This document shows, piece after piece, positions 1 to 11,300 of a stretch of 64,000 nucleotides of DNA. This DNA is from Piliocolobus tephrosceles (Eukaryota > Chordata > Mammalia > Primates > Cercopithecidae): the NCBI RefSeq assembly GCF_002776525.5, contig NC_045436.1:97293057-97357056 (forward strand), in the 5' to 3' direction. The position numbers were made by a program, and so were the translations under genes. Every line of letters starts with the position of its first letter. The first letter of the stretch is position 1. The notes beneath the pieces are model-generated. The model was not told the DNA's origin and did not search any database. It saw nothing but the letters and a program-made list of their open reading frames with translations.

Positions 1-164
1 ACACAATTACATGATGTATGTGTGATTTAAGCCTTCATTGGAAAATTTAAAACATTCTATATAAAGTTTTTTATTAATAAATTATGAGAAAATATGTCCA
101 CTAAAAGTTATTCACTTAGTCTACAAAAAATTCCTAAAATATTTCTAAAAACAATTTTTTAACA

Positions 165-335
165 TGCTGTAGTAGGTAGGATGGCCCCTGAAAGATTTCC
201 TTGCCCTAATACTGGACACTGAAATTATTACTTTATAAAGTAGAAAACAACATATAAGTAGGATTATTTATCTGCTGTTACATAAAAATTATCCTGAGTT
301 ATCAAAGGTGGTACTTTCTTAATGTGAGCAGCGGA
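165..335 (+). mobile_element. MLT1-type (ERVL-MaLR) LTR, 5' half
   Basis: The stretch starts TGCTGTAGTAGGTAGGATGG and includes CCCCTGAAAGATTTCC and ATTATCCTGAGTTATC, which resemble the first half of MLT1 LTRs. The second half resumes at 981 after an ERV1-type LTR, so this looks like one element split by a later insertion. It is heavily diverged, and the right edge near 335 is uncertain. Confidence 0.5.
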
Positions 336-364
336 AGATATCTAAGCCATGCAGCACCAAAGTA

Positions 365-980
365 TGTTAGCAGTGGTGAATCCACACATGTCTACAGTTC
401 TTGCCTCCTCAGAATAAAGAATTCAACCAAGAGACATAAGACAGAGAGAATAAGGCAAATTTTAGAGCAGGAGTGAAAGTTTACTAAAAAGCTTTAGAGT
501 GGAACAAAATGAAGTAATGTACACTTGTAAGAGGGCCAAGCAGGTGTCTTGAGAGATCAAGTGTTGGGTTTGAACTTTTGACTTGGGATTTATATGTCGC
601 CATACTTCTGGCATCTTGCATGACCTCTCCCCGATTCTTTCTTTGGGATAGGCTGTTGGCATGTGTAGTGGCCTGACAGTGCTTGGGAGGGGCCTCATAA
701 GCAGTGTAATTACTGGAATTGCACACGTGCTCTCTTGAGGCAGTCTTCCCTTGCCAGTCTGAATGTTCCAAGGCGGTCATGTAAACAGTTAAACTCTGCC
801 ATTTTGCCTCTTAGTGCAAATGTGTGAGCCCTCTCACCCAACTCCTGAGATCTTATCAGGAAGCTGCTGATCACAAGTTTAACAACTGCCTGGCCATCAT
901 CTGATGGTCACTGGACATTCCTGGTGAGTGGGGTGTCCCTCTCTGCTCTGCTTATGTCTGACTAGCTACCTACTGTAACA
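365..980 (-). mobile_element. ERV1-type LTR, antisense
   Basis: Read on the minus strand this 616-bp block begins TGTTACAGTAGG and ends CACTGCTAACA, the TG...CA ends of a retroviral LTR. It contains a TATA-like CATATAAATC near 590 and the U5-like GAATTCTTTATTCTGAGGAG close to its end. The end region resembles class I (ERV1) LTRs, but I cannot assign the subfamily. It sits inside an MLT1 LTR. No 4-6 bp target-site duplication is visible at these edges. Long open frames on the minus strand (462-698 and 484-780) are LTR sequence and not genes. Confidence 0.65.
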
Positions 981-1450
981 TTATTACAGGAACCCTTAAA
1001 AAAAGAGAACTCTCTTCAGCTGGAGCCAGAAGTGATGCAATAGAAGGAGTGAGAGTTTAGAAGTATAAAATGCATTTGGCCTTTTGCTGGCTCAAAGAGG
1101 GAGGAGGCAATATGATGAAGAAAGCAGGTGGCCTTAAAGAGCTGAGAGAAGTCCCAGAAAGAGAGGCAGCAAGGAAATGGGAAACCTCAGCATTACAACT
1201 ACAGGGAATTGAATTCTGCCAACAATACTTCTCCCCTAAGAATTAAACATCAAATCTTCCCTCAGGGCCTCCAGATAAGAGCCCAGGCCAAAAGACACCT
1301 TGATTGTGACCTTGTCAGACCTGGAGTTGGAAAACCAGATGCACCCTCCTAGAATTCCTTACTTACAAAATTGTAAGTCAATACATGTGTTGTACTTTAC
1401 TCTGCTAGTTTTGTGGTAATTTGTTACTGCAGCAATAGAAAACTAATAAA
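981..1450 (+). mobile_element. MLT1-type (ERVL-MaLR) LTR, 3' half
   Basis: The sequence runs from TTATTACAGGAACCCTT through GGCCTCCAGATAAGAGCCCA and CACCTTGATTGTGACCTTGT to TTTGTGGTAATTTGTTACTG and AGCAATAGAAAACTAATA. These are the usual 3' landmarks of MLT1 LTRs, in order and on the plus strand. It continues the copy that begins at 165. Confidence 0.7.
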
Positions 1451-4387
1451 TATACTGAACTTAAATATTTATTCTTTATATCTTGAGTTGAATGTTCAGC
1501 TACATAGTGACAATTATTCCATAAAAATAAATGTCTATTCATAATATTTTTTTTTAGCATACCCCTAAAGTGAGTTAGGCTTTGCACTGAGGAATCAATA
1601 GGGTGATATGAAAACACTAAGACTAATACCTTGTGCTTAAAATTCTTAATGTGATTTTTGTTAAATATTTACTCTTTCTGATTTATCTGTCTGATAACTT
1701 TGCAAATTTTTTCGCTTTAAAAAATGGGCAATGTAGAAATATTTTATTTCCTCTCAAATGGATCATGCAGATATTTTCCAATACGAGGCAAGCATAGAAG
1801 TAAAAACCATTATGATGAAGAATAAGTACACAAAATAGTTTGTTTATTATGAGTCATTAATTTTGAGGTTGTATAACAAACAGATCAGAAAAAATGGCAG
1901 TGATCTTTGTTAAACACTAGCTTTGATCTTAAAATTTTTAACTTCATGCTCTCTGGAATAATAGGAAACATGTAAATATATATCTTATGTTCTGGCTTAA
2001 CTAAATTCCTTATTTTCTTCTCATCAATAAGTACTGTCTTTTACCTTTTTAAAGTGAATGAAATTAAAGAATAAAAATTTAAATAAAATATTCAATAAGT
2101 TAGTGTGTATTTCTTACTAGAAAACTCTAAATAGTATGAAGGACTTATTTTAATTTTTACTTATTTTCCCGTTGAACACAAACTACAGATATATCTGTAA
2201 ATTTTTACTTTGGATTCTTAAACCTTCAGGATTTGCTATGATTCTTCATCTTTAGTATTTAACATTTCTTTTGTAGGCCTGAGCTGAGAGAAAAGTAAAA
2301 AAAAATAAAATAAACTTTGCCAATATAGAAAAGGGAACCACACACACACACACACACGCACGCACTAAATCTCTAATTTCTTGAGAAAATAACAGTGTCC
2401 CCTGGATTTCATAAAAGAAACAGATGGACAGACCCTTAGGCTCAGGGTGGAAATGATGGTAGGAGACTGGGTGTGTGTATTAGGTGAGCTGAGCTTGATG
2501 AATCCTCTAGCTCTGCCTCCCAGGCTCTGAAACACTATTGAAATGTCTGCAGCATTTTTAACAAGAAATAGAAATTCCAATTTGAAAAATAGGTAAAACT
2601 AATTTGGGTAAATAAGAAAATGTTAGACTTCTCTACCAATACTAAGCTACTGAAAGCAACCCCATGAATCAGGAAAAAAAAAATTCTTTAAATTGTATAA
2701 GAAAATTGAAACTATGTAGCTTATTCTGTTAACATATCATATAGGAATTGAAAGAAATAAATAATCATTATTAGTTATGTGTTCATTTTACGCTATATGC
2801 CAAAATATTATTTTTATAGATATAAAAATTTATATTAGGATACACATAGACAAATTGATCAATGCAACATAGAAAAGAGTCAAAAAACTAACATAAATTA
2901 CAAATGATATAGTACTTGAAATAATATATATTTAATATGAAGAAATTAAAAATCTTTGACATATGCTTACTTAATATTTGTATGAGAGACATCATGTTAA
3001 CCTTTAGAAAAGTTATTATTTGATGGTAAGTTCTTTAATGATATAACTACTATTGGTCCTACTGTTACTCTATTTTCCATAAATATTACAAATTAGGCCT
3101 AGTGAACTAATAGATACATGACATGTGGGAAAAAGAAATCTGTGCTTCAATGAAAACTATGCATTATTTATGGCACATTTCACATTACATTATTTTGATC
3201 CTATAAGCTTCTTTGCAACTCTGTTAAGTGGTAGATAACTAATAGAAATGAAAAATAATTATTGTCTATAGACATACAACTGAATTGTTCTATGGAGAGA
3301 TAATCCACTCACTCTTAATACTCAAGGATGAGTTTTGGATCTGTTTACAAATTCTTTCCAGTGTTCCTTATATATAATTGTGTGTGGGGTTTGGGTTCTC
3401 CTTTGAACCAGTTATTGTACTTCACAGGTTTCCTCATTAATGAGTTAAATAAAATATTTAATGCACATTCATTTTTATATCTGTATGAGAATTAACCAAA
3501 TTTTGTATCGTCTTGGAAATTTATCTTTTAGCAGTTCTGGAGTTCTTCTACTAAAATGCCAAGTGTATCCACCTAAGAAATCCAGGAACTCTGTCACCAG
3601 ACAAGTACACTTCATGGGCAGTGGAAGCCCAGGCGTGTCATTTCTGGGCAGGCACTGATGAATCTAGAACAGTAACAGGACTTTGCTGACTCTTTCTTTT
3701 TCTAATTTTAATTTTACTATCTACTAATATTTTACATTTTCTTTTTGGCTTATTTGTCATCAGTAATCATTATTGGCAGAATAATTGGAAATATAGATTT
3801 ATGGTCTAGCCATTTGCTAATTTTGGTAAAAGTATTAGTGACATAAAGAGATCAATTATCTTAAGGTGAGAGACAATGGATAATTTGGTATATTTGTCTT
3901 TTTATTTTGGCTTTGTTTTTTTTTTTTTTTTACATTTTGAGCTTAAATCAATTCAGGATTTTATGACCACCAGGAAAGATAAGAGCTATTTGATATCTGA
4001 GCTGGTGAGTTTCTGTGTTTCTGTTTTTTATTTTTGGTGCATGGCTAAAAGTTTGGAGTTTAGAATTTGAAGTTTTGCAATTGAAACTACAGGCTGTAAG
4101 TGTAGCTCCTTGGCAAAGGTCCTTCTTCCACAGGATACTTCAACAATCAAAGATTAGAACCAATAAGAACTGAATCTGATTCCAGCCCATTCTTATAGAT
4201 TCTAATTGATTCTAGAGAATTCCAGAATTCCACAGTGTTGTTGCTCTTCCCTACTTGTGCTATGCCCTGTAGACTTCAACCTCCAGTACCATATGTGAAG
4301 ACAACAGCCTTATAGAAACTGTATAACTAGTTATCATATTTGTATAAGTCAAATTTCTAGAACAAATCTTTGTATGTCTATGTATGT
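1451..4387. other. AT-rich sequence, no gene seen
   Basis: Only short chance open frames and a CA microsatellite (2339-2364) are visible. There is a T-run near 3917-3930. I recognise no repeat family with confidence. Confidence 0.6.
2339..2364. repeat. (CA)n microsatellite
   Basis: Short run of CA dinucleotides with two CG interruptions (CACGCACGCAC) at its right end. Confidence 0.9.
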
Positions 4388-4492
4388 ACAGATGCCCCTC
4401 AACTTACAGAGTAGTTGTGTCCTGATAAACCAAGTGTAAGCTGAAAATATTGCAACATTTATTTAGTACACCTAAACTATCAAACATCAGAC
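4388..4492 (+). mobile_element. DNA-transposon-like (MER/Tigger-type) fragment
   Basis: GATGCCCCTCAACTTACAGA, GTCCTGATAAACCAAGTGTA and GCTGAAAATATTGCAAC resemble one end of a pogo/Tigger-type non-autonomous element rich in AAGT(T/C)GAAAAT motifs. It is cut off at 4493 by an LTR-like end. The family is tentative. Confidence 0.35.
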
Positions 4493-4820
4493 TGTTACCC
4501 ACACAATGTGTGGGTTCATCGCTTGGTGGGTGACAGTCCAATGACCATGACCAAGTCAGATTTCACAAGGATTTTATTGCTTTTAACAAGTAAGGAAGAC
4601 ACCAGAGGTAATTTCCAAAGAAGTGCTTCCCCAAACAATGGTAAAAACAGCATTTATCCAGCTAGTTAGCTGAGTTATTGCATGTAGAGGTAGAATAAAA
4701 GCCAGCACAGACACAGTTGTCAATCATGCTTCTACATACATTGCATGCATAGAAAATGGTGAATAAGGTCCTTCTTGGGTGTGGATTTTATTATGGTAAT
4801 GAGGGGAGTTCAGAAACGTT
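4493..4820 (-). mobile_element. LTR-like sequence, antisense
   Basis: The left edge TGTTACCCACACAATGTGTG reads on the minus strand as an LTR 3' end (...GGGTAACA). About 90 bases inward the minus strand has CAATAAAATCC, a polyadenylation-signal-like site in the position expected for an LTR. The right edge, next to the L1 at about 4831, is undefined and the family was not recognised. Confidence 0.45.
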
Positions 4821-4830
4821 TATCTCAACT

Positions 4831-6905
4831 AAAGGTCATTTCTATACACCAATAGGCCAAGCTGAGTGCCAAATCCAGAATGCAATCCCATTCACAATAG
4901 TCACATATACACAAAATACTTAGCAATACAGCTAACTAGAGACTTGAAAGATCTCTACAACAAGAATTACAACACACTTTTGAAAGAAATTGGAGATGAC
5001 ACAAACTACTGTAAAAAAAATTCCCTGTTCATAGGTAGAAAAAATCAATGTTTTTAAAATGGTCACAGATTCAACACTCTTCCTATCAAAGTGTCAATAA
5101 CATTCTTCACAGAATTAGGAAAACAAAATTGTTCTAAAATTAATACGGAGCAACAAAAGAGCCTGAATAGCACAAACAATCCTAAGCAAAGAAAACAAAG
5201 CAGGAGGCATCATGTTACCCAACTTCAAACTATACTACAAGGCCACAGTAACCAAAACAACGTGGTACTGGTAGAAAATAATTAGACACAGACCAATGGG
5301 GCAGAATAGAAAGTACGGAAATAAAGCTGCACATGTACAGCCATCTGATATTCAACAATACTTGTAAAAACAAGCAATGGGGAAAGGACTCCTTATTCAA
5401 TGAATGGTGCTGGAATAGCTGTCTAGCTATATGCAGAAGATTAAAACTAGAACCCTTCCTTACACCATATAGGAAATCAACTCAACATGAATTAAAGACT
5501 TAAAGGTAAAGCACAAAACCATAAAAATCCCTGAAGAAAACCTAGGAAATACCATTCTAGATATAGGCCCTGGATACATCATTTCATGATGAAGAGATCA
5601 AAAGCAATTGCAGCAACAACAAAATTTGACAAATGGGATCTAATTAAACTAAAGAACTTCTGCACAGCAAAAGAAAACATCCATCAACAGAATAAATATG
5701 TAACCCACAGAATGGGAGAAAATATTTGCAAGATATGCATCCAACAAAGGGCTAATATTCAGAATCTATAAGGAAATTAAATTAACAAGCAAAAAACAAA
5801 GAATCCCATTTAAAAGTGGGCAAAGGACATGAACAGACGCTTCTCAAAAGAAGACATATGTGCAGTCAAGGAGCATATTTAAAAAGCTCGATATCAGTGA
5901 TCATTAGAGAAATTAATAGAGAAAACCACAATGAGATATTATCTGACACCATTCAGAATGGCTATTATTAAAAAATAAAAATAAATAACAAAAGCTGGTG
6001 AGACTGTGGAGAAGAGGACACTTATAACACTGTTTGTGGAAATGTAAAGTAGTTCAGCTACTGTGGAAAGCAGTTTAACAATTTCTCAAAGAGCTAAAAA
6101 TAGAACTACTGTTTGACCCAGCAATCCCATTAGCAATCCAAAGGAATATAGATTGTTCAACCATAAGGACACATGGACGAATAAGTTAATCACAGCATTA
6201 TTTGCAATAGCAGAGACATGCAATCAACATAAATGTCTATCAATGGAAGACTGGATAGAGAAAATGTGGTACATATACACCATGGAATACTATGCAGCCA
6301 AAATAAAGAATAAGATAATGTCTTTTGCAACAACATGGATGAAGCTGAAGACCATTATCCTAAGTGAACCAATACAGGAACAGAAAACCCAACACCGTAT
6401 GTTCTCACTTATGAGTATAAATTAAACACTGAGTACATACAGACACAAAGAAAGGAACAATAGACACCAGGGTCTACTTTAGGATGGAGGATGGGTAGGA
6501 GGGTGAGGATAAAAAATCTACCTATCTCGAGACCAGCCTGACCAACATGGAGAAACCCCGTCTCTACTAAAAAGACAAAATTACCTGGGTGTAGTGGCGC
6601 ATGCCTATGATCCTGGTTACTCTGGAGGCTGAGGCAAAAGAATCTCTTGAACCAAGGAGGCAGAGGTTGTGGTGAGTCGAGATGGTGCCATTGCACTCCA
6701 GCCTGGGCAACAAAAACAAAACTCCGTCTCAAAAAAAAATTATATATTTATATACACATACACACACACACACCTATCTGGCACTATGCTTATTATCTAG
6801 GTGATGAAATAATATGGATGCTAACTCCCCACATAATGCTATTTAACTGTAGAACCAATCTGTACATGTACCCTTGACACTAAAATAAAAATTACTTTAA
6901 AAAAA
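4831..6905 (+). mobile_element. L1 3' portion (ORF2 end and 3' UTR), interrupted by Alu
   Basis: The fragment starts at TTTCTATACACCAATAGGCC and follows L1 ORF2 collinearly. It passes through the AGACTTGAAAGATCTCTACA region, the AAAATTTGACAAATGGGATC region and the CACCATGGAATACTATGCAG region into the 3' UTR, and ends in an A-rich tail at about 6905. Stops and frameshifts break ORF2 throughout; the open frames at 4866-5057, 5586-5771 and 6153-6425 are pieces of it. A 5'-truncated Alu occupies 6528-6771. The divergence fits an old primate L1 rather than a currently active one. Confidence 0.9.
6528..6771 (+). mobile_element. 5'-truncated Alu with target-site duplication
   Basis: The copy begins inside the left monomer at GAGACCAGCCTGACCAACAT and continues to CTCCGTCTCAAAAAAAAA. 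Its A-tail has decayed into a TA/CA microsatellite. ACCTATCT flanks it on both sides (6520-6527 and 6772-6779), and removing one copy restores the host L1 3' UTR reading CTACCTATCTGGCACTATGC. Confidence 0.92.
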
Positions 6906-7726
6906 GTAGTGGGTGTTTAGTCAGTTCCATATTTTGTGTTATACTGGGACAGGCTCAAATCCATGACAAAGAGAATCTCCAAAGAGTAACTTTAAAGGTT
7001 ATGTAAATTTCTGAAGTTGTGCCATTTTATTACTTTTCTATTAACATATCAACCTCTTTTATAAAACAGTTTAAAAAATGGTATATTTGTATAGGACACT
7101 TACCACAAATGGAGCTTGCAGGATGGGAGGTTACACTAGTTGAGTCAGTGAGTGAGTGGTGAGTGAATGTGAAGGCCTAGAACATTATTGTATATAGCTG
7201 TAGACTTTATAAACACTGTGCACTTAGGCTCCACTAAATGTATTTAAACTACTTTTTCTTTTTTCAGCAATAAATTAGCTTATCGTAACGTTTTAATGTC
7301 ATTTTTATACCTCTTGTAATCTATCATGTCTCACCTTTACACACACATAAAAATCCTTCACTTCTCTAACCCTTATTATACCTGTTACTGATGAAGAGTC
7401 AAGAAGAGCCTTGATCATCAATTACAAATGATTTGAAAATGTTAATAATTAAAAAAAATGGTACCTTCTTCTTTAAAAGGCCAGAAGATGATCCTTTAAT
7501 TTCAGGTATCTTATTCACTTTTCGAGAAGTGAAACGTTTGCTTTGCTTAGTAAGTAAATTTACCCATCCCTTCCAATCTGTGGCATAAACTTAGTGACTA
7601 CTTCCAATGCAGATAAAAAGAAAAAAAAAAATGAGTAAGGAGGAAAACCAAAGAAAAAAAAATAGTTTTCAAAATAATTGAACATGTTTTCTTAGAAATA
7701 ATAAAAACATATTGAATATCCAGCTC
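6906..7726. other. AT-rich sequence, no gene seen
   Basis: No recognisable gene or repeat. There are A-runs near 7621-7632 and 7654-7662. Confidence 0.6.
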
Positions 7727-8741
7727 TCTAACTATGAGTTGATTCTAGTTGTCTTCTCAGCCTCGTGAGGCAGTCAACTTTGCTACTGGAAGCCAGGAGT
7801 CTCCTAGGAGCTTCAATGGCTCGATACATCCAGAAAAACAGAGAAAGGGAGAAAGACTGGGAGGGAGGAGAGATTAGAGACAGAGAGGGAAGTTTCTGAA
7901 TCAAAGAGCAGAGGTGAGATATATTTCTGTCTACTTTAAGGTTATATTTACTTGTCATTTTTCTGGTGCCCCTCTGTCACCCAGGCTGGAGTGCAGTGGC
8001 GCGATCTCGGCCTCGGCTCACTGCAAGCTCCGCCTCCCGGGTTTACGCCATTCTCCTGCCTCAGCCTCCGGAGTAGCTGGGACTACAGGCGCCCGCCATC
8101 TCGCCCGGCTAGTTTTTTGTATTTTTTAGTAGAGACGGGGTTTCACCGTGTAGACCAGGATGGTCTCGATCTCCTGACCTCGTGATCCACCCGTCTCGGC
8201 CTCCCAAAGTGCTGGGATTACAGGCTTGAGCCACCGCGCCCGGCCTCTGGTGCCCCTTAACTTTGTATTCAGAACCCCTTTTCCCCAGAATCAACCATCA
8301 AACCCCAAAATAATATGCTAACTTTTCCTCTACCTTGTGTAAAAACTGGCTTTAAAGAAATTATCTGGCCTACCTTATTTGACTGTTCCTCATAAGACTC
8401 TCATTCCAGAGAGTGTACTGCCCATATCCAGAAGGAAGGAATGCATGCTCGACAGAGGCCAAAAAACTCTGGACACACAGGTCGTGCTGGATTTCCCCAC
8501 TCAGTCTATTAGCATTCGATCATGTTTTTTGCCCAACAGTTTTTCTACATGGCTGTGCATACCTAAGCATAAAAATGGAAAATATTCCCTGTACCTTTGA
8601 GTGTATATTCTGAAGGCTCCTGTGTTATATAAAACTATGATCAGATACATTTTTATGTCTCTTTTTCTATTAATTTCCACTTGTCAGTGATTTTTGTGAA
8701 CCTTGAGGGTGAGAAGGGAAAATTTTTCTTTGGTCCCTACA
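7727..8741 (+). mobile_element. ERV2 (HERV-K-like, LTR14-like) LTR containing an Alu
   Basis: From about 8258 to 8741 the sequence follows the 3' half of a class II (ERV2) LTR. It includes CCCCAGAATCAACCATCAAA, GAAGGAAGGAATGCATGCTC, TTTTTCTACATGGCTGTGCA, a TATA-like TTATATAAAACTATG near 8620-8634, TTTCCACTTGTCAGTGATTT and the end GGTCCCTACA at 8741. The part left of the Alu (7727-7961) is assigned with less certainty, and the LTR start was not located. The pattern best matches my recollection of LTR14. The overlapping open frames at 8379-8613 are not genes. Confidence 0.65.
7974..8245 (-). mobile_element. AluY-type element lacking its 3' end and A-tail
   Basis: In antisense, the copy runs from CTGTCACCCAGGCTGGAGTG to CCACCGCGCCCGGCC. 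The 12-bp duplication TCTGGTGCCCCT flanks it exactly (7962-7973 and 8246-8257). The final roughly 20 bases of Alu (the GAGACGGAGTCTCG region on this strand) and the poly-T that should lie left of it are absent. It carries GGCTTGAGCCACC, a variant I associate with Old World monkey AluY lineages. Confidence 0.93.
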
Positions 8742-9060
8742 AAAGTAATTTTATCTTTTTTCTTATACATTAAAGACACATTCACATAAATTATTTCCGT
8801 ATTAGAGCTATATCATTCTAAAAATAGATGACATTAAGACATATTATTTTTAAAAACACATTTAAATATAATTTAATATACTTTAAAAGCAGACATAGAT
8901 GCCATCACATAACCTTGTTTTTTTCTCTTGTTAATTACTGAAAAAAGAGAAAAAGAATTAATTATAAATGTAAAAATTTGATTTTAAAATTTCAGACAAA
9001 GTTCAATTTATGAATAACCATTTTGTTTTGTATTCATTTTAATCATACATATGTGTGCAT
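8742..9060. other. AT-rich spacer, no gene seen
   Basis: Low-complexity AT-rich DNA between the LTR and the TG/TA microsatellite, with no recognisable element. Confidence 0.5.
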
Positions 9061-9077
9061 GTATGTGTGTGTGTGTA

Positions 9078-9146
<69 letters not shown>
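9061..9146. repeat. (TG)n(TA)n compound microsatellite
   Basis: A TG tract with TATG interruptions passes directly into about 46 bases of nearly pure alternating TA. Both halves are alternating purine-pyrimidine. Confidence 0.95.
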
Positions 9147-9149
<3 letters not shown>

Positions 9150-9685
9150 ATCATATATGGCCTAATGATGAGAATTTTCTTTTGACATGAAGTTGAAGCT
9201 ATAGAACTGAAGTTACAGGTTCTCTGTGTGTCTCATGTGCCTATAATTGAGAAAAGACTTTACTTCTTACTAAGAGTGTGAAATATTTTCCATTTCTGGA
9301 GAATATTAAAAATTCATTAAGCTATCTTACAGAGTAAAAAACCTGTTTTGATTGGTTTGCATAAGTTAAAAAACACAATACTTAAGAATGTGCAATACTT
9401 TATATCGCATATTTTATTTTGTACCTCTAATTCATACTTTTTATGGCTGAAGGGTATTCCATTGTGTGGGTATAACACAATGTATTCATTCACTAACCTC
9501 TTGATGGACATTTGTAAGGTATACAGGATTTGGCCGTGACAAATGAAACTGCTATATGAATATTCAAGCAAAAGTCTTTCTACTAAATAAGGCTTTTCTT
9601 CCTTTTAGGTAAATAGCTAAGAGTAGAATGGCTGGGTTGTATGGTTGGTGTACGTTTAACTTTTAAAGAAATTGTCATTTCCTCA

Positions 9686-10367
9686 CTTTTACACTGTTGG
9701 TGGGATTGTAAACTAGTTCAACCATTGTGGAAAACAGTGTGGTGATTCCTCAAGGATCTAGAACTAGAAGTACCATATGACCCAGCCATCCCATTACTGG
9801 GTATATACCCAAAGGATTATAAATCATGCTGCTATAAAGACACATGTACATGTATGTTTATTGCGGCACTATTCACAATAGCAAAGACTTGGAATCAACC
9901 CAAATGTCCATCAGTGACAGACTGGATTAAGAAAATGTGGCACATATACACCATGGAATACTATGCAGCTATAAAAAAGGATGAGTTTGTGTCCTTTGTA
10001 GGGACATGGATGCAGCTGCAAACCATCATTCTTAGCAAACTATTGCCAAGAACAGAAAAGCAAACACCGCATGTTCTCCCTCATAGGTGGGAACTGAACA
10101 ATGAGATCACTTGGACTCGGGAAGGGGAACATCACACACAGGGGCCTATCATGGGGAGGGGGGAGGGGGGAGGGATTGCATTGGGAGTTATACCTGATGT
10201 AAATGACGAGTTGATGGGTGCTGACGAGTTGATGGGTGCAGCACACTAACATGGCACAAGTATACATATGTAACAAACCTGCACATTATGCACATGTACC
10301 CTAGAACTTAAAGTATAATAATAATAAATAAATAAATAAATAAATAAATAAGAAAGTACAAAAAGAA
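9686..10367 (+). mobile_element. Young 5'-truncated L1 (L1PA-like) with target-site duplication
   Basis: The last part of ORF2 plus the 3' UTR, starting at ACTTTTACACTGTTGGTGGG. It keeps an open frame at 9854-10249, has the G-rich 3'-UTR tract at 10153-10174 and ends with an (AATA)n tail. A 21-bp perfect duplication beginning AAAGAAATTGTCATTTC flanks it (9665-9685 and 10368-10388). An 18-bp tandem duplication in the 3' UTR (10205-10222 and 10223-10240) is shared with the L1 at 12752-13259. Confidence 0.95.
10153..10174 (+). repeat. G-quadruplex-capable tract in L1 3' UTR
   Basis: Four G-runs of three to six separated by single A residues: GGGGA, GGGGGGA, GGGGGGA, GGG. This is the known polypurine part of primate L1 3' UTRs. 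Confidence 0.85.
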
Positions 10368-10983
10368 AAAGAAATTGTCATTTCCTCAAATAGTTGTACT
10401 AGTTTACAATTTCACCATCACCATATGAGTTTCAATTATGACAGTTTCAGTTATTTCATATCTTCACCAAAACTATGTTCTTTCTTTTGACTTTTAGACA
10501 TTCTTATGGATGTGTAACATTATGTAATTGAAATGTTAATTGTCATTCCTGTGAAGACAAATGATTTCAAGTATGCTTTCAAGGGCCTATATGTCAACCA
10601 TACTTCATTGGTGGGGTGGTCTTACTTTTTTTTTTTTTAATAACTGAGTTTTGAAAATTGTTTGTAGATAATAAAGACTTTTTAAAGGTTTTGTAATTGG
10701 CAATTATTTTCTCCAAGTGTATTGTTTCTCTGTTCATTCTCTTACAAGTGTCTTCTGAAAAACAAGAGTTCTTAATTTTGACAAAGTGAAATTTGTTAAC
10801 ATACAATGTATGAATTATTTATGTAGTATTATATCTAAGAAAATTTTGTCTAACACAAGATCACAATAATTTTATTCTTTTTTTCTAGATGCTTAATTAT
10901 TTTGATTTTTAAATTCAGTTCTATAATTCATTTTGGGTAAATTTTTAATATGATGTATTATTGGTCAAAGTTCACGATTTTTC

Positions 10984-11300
10984 TTTCTTTCTTTCTTTTT
11001 TTTTTTTTTTTTTTTTTGAGACGGAGTCTCGCTCTGTCGCCCAGGCTGGAGTGCAGGGGCCGGATCTCAGCTCACTGCAAGTTCCGCCTCCCGGGTTTAT
11101 GCCGTTCTCCTGCCTCAGCCTCCCAAGTAGCTGGGACTACAGGCGCCCGCCACCTCGCCCGGCTCGTTTTTTTGTATTTTTTAGTAGAGACGGGGTTTCA
11201 CCGTGTTAGCCAGGATGGTCTCGATCTCCTGACCTCGTGATCCGCCCGTCTCGGCCTCCCAAAGTGCTGGGATTACAGGCTTGAGCCACCGCGCCCGGCG
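10984..11300 (-). mobile_element. AluY-type element, antisense, full length
   Basis: A (TTTC)n/poly-T tail at the left is followed by GAGACGGAGTCTCGCTCTGT and a complete dimeric Alu ending CCGCGCCCGGC. A perfect 14-bp duplication GTTCACGATTTTTC lies at 10970-10983 and 11301-11314. It has the same GGCTTGAGCCACC variant as the Alu at 7974. It is inserted in the ancient minus-strand L1. Confidence 0.95.

Noticed and set aside
8379..8613. Two overlapping open frames of 73 and 66 codons
   Set aside because: They lie in the ERV2 LTR, where coding is not expected, and match no protein.
9854..10249. 131-codon open frame with recognisable protein similarity
   Set aside because: It is the C-terminal end of L1 ORF2 running into the 3' UTR in a 5'-truncated copy, so it is not a separate gene.
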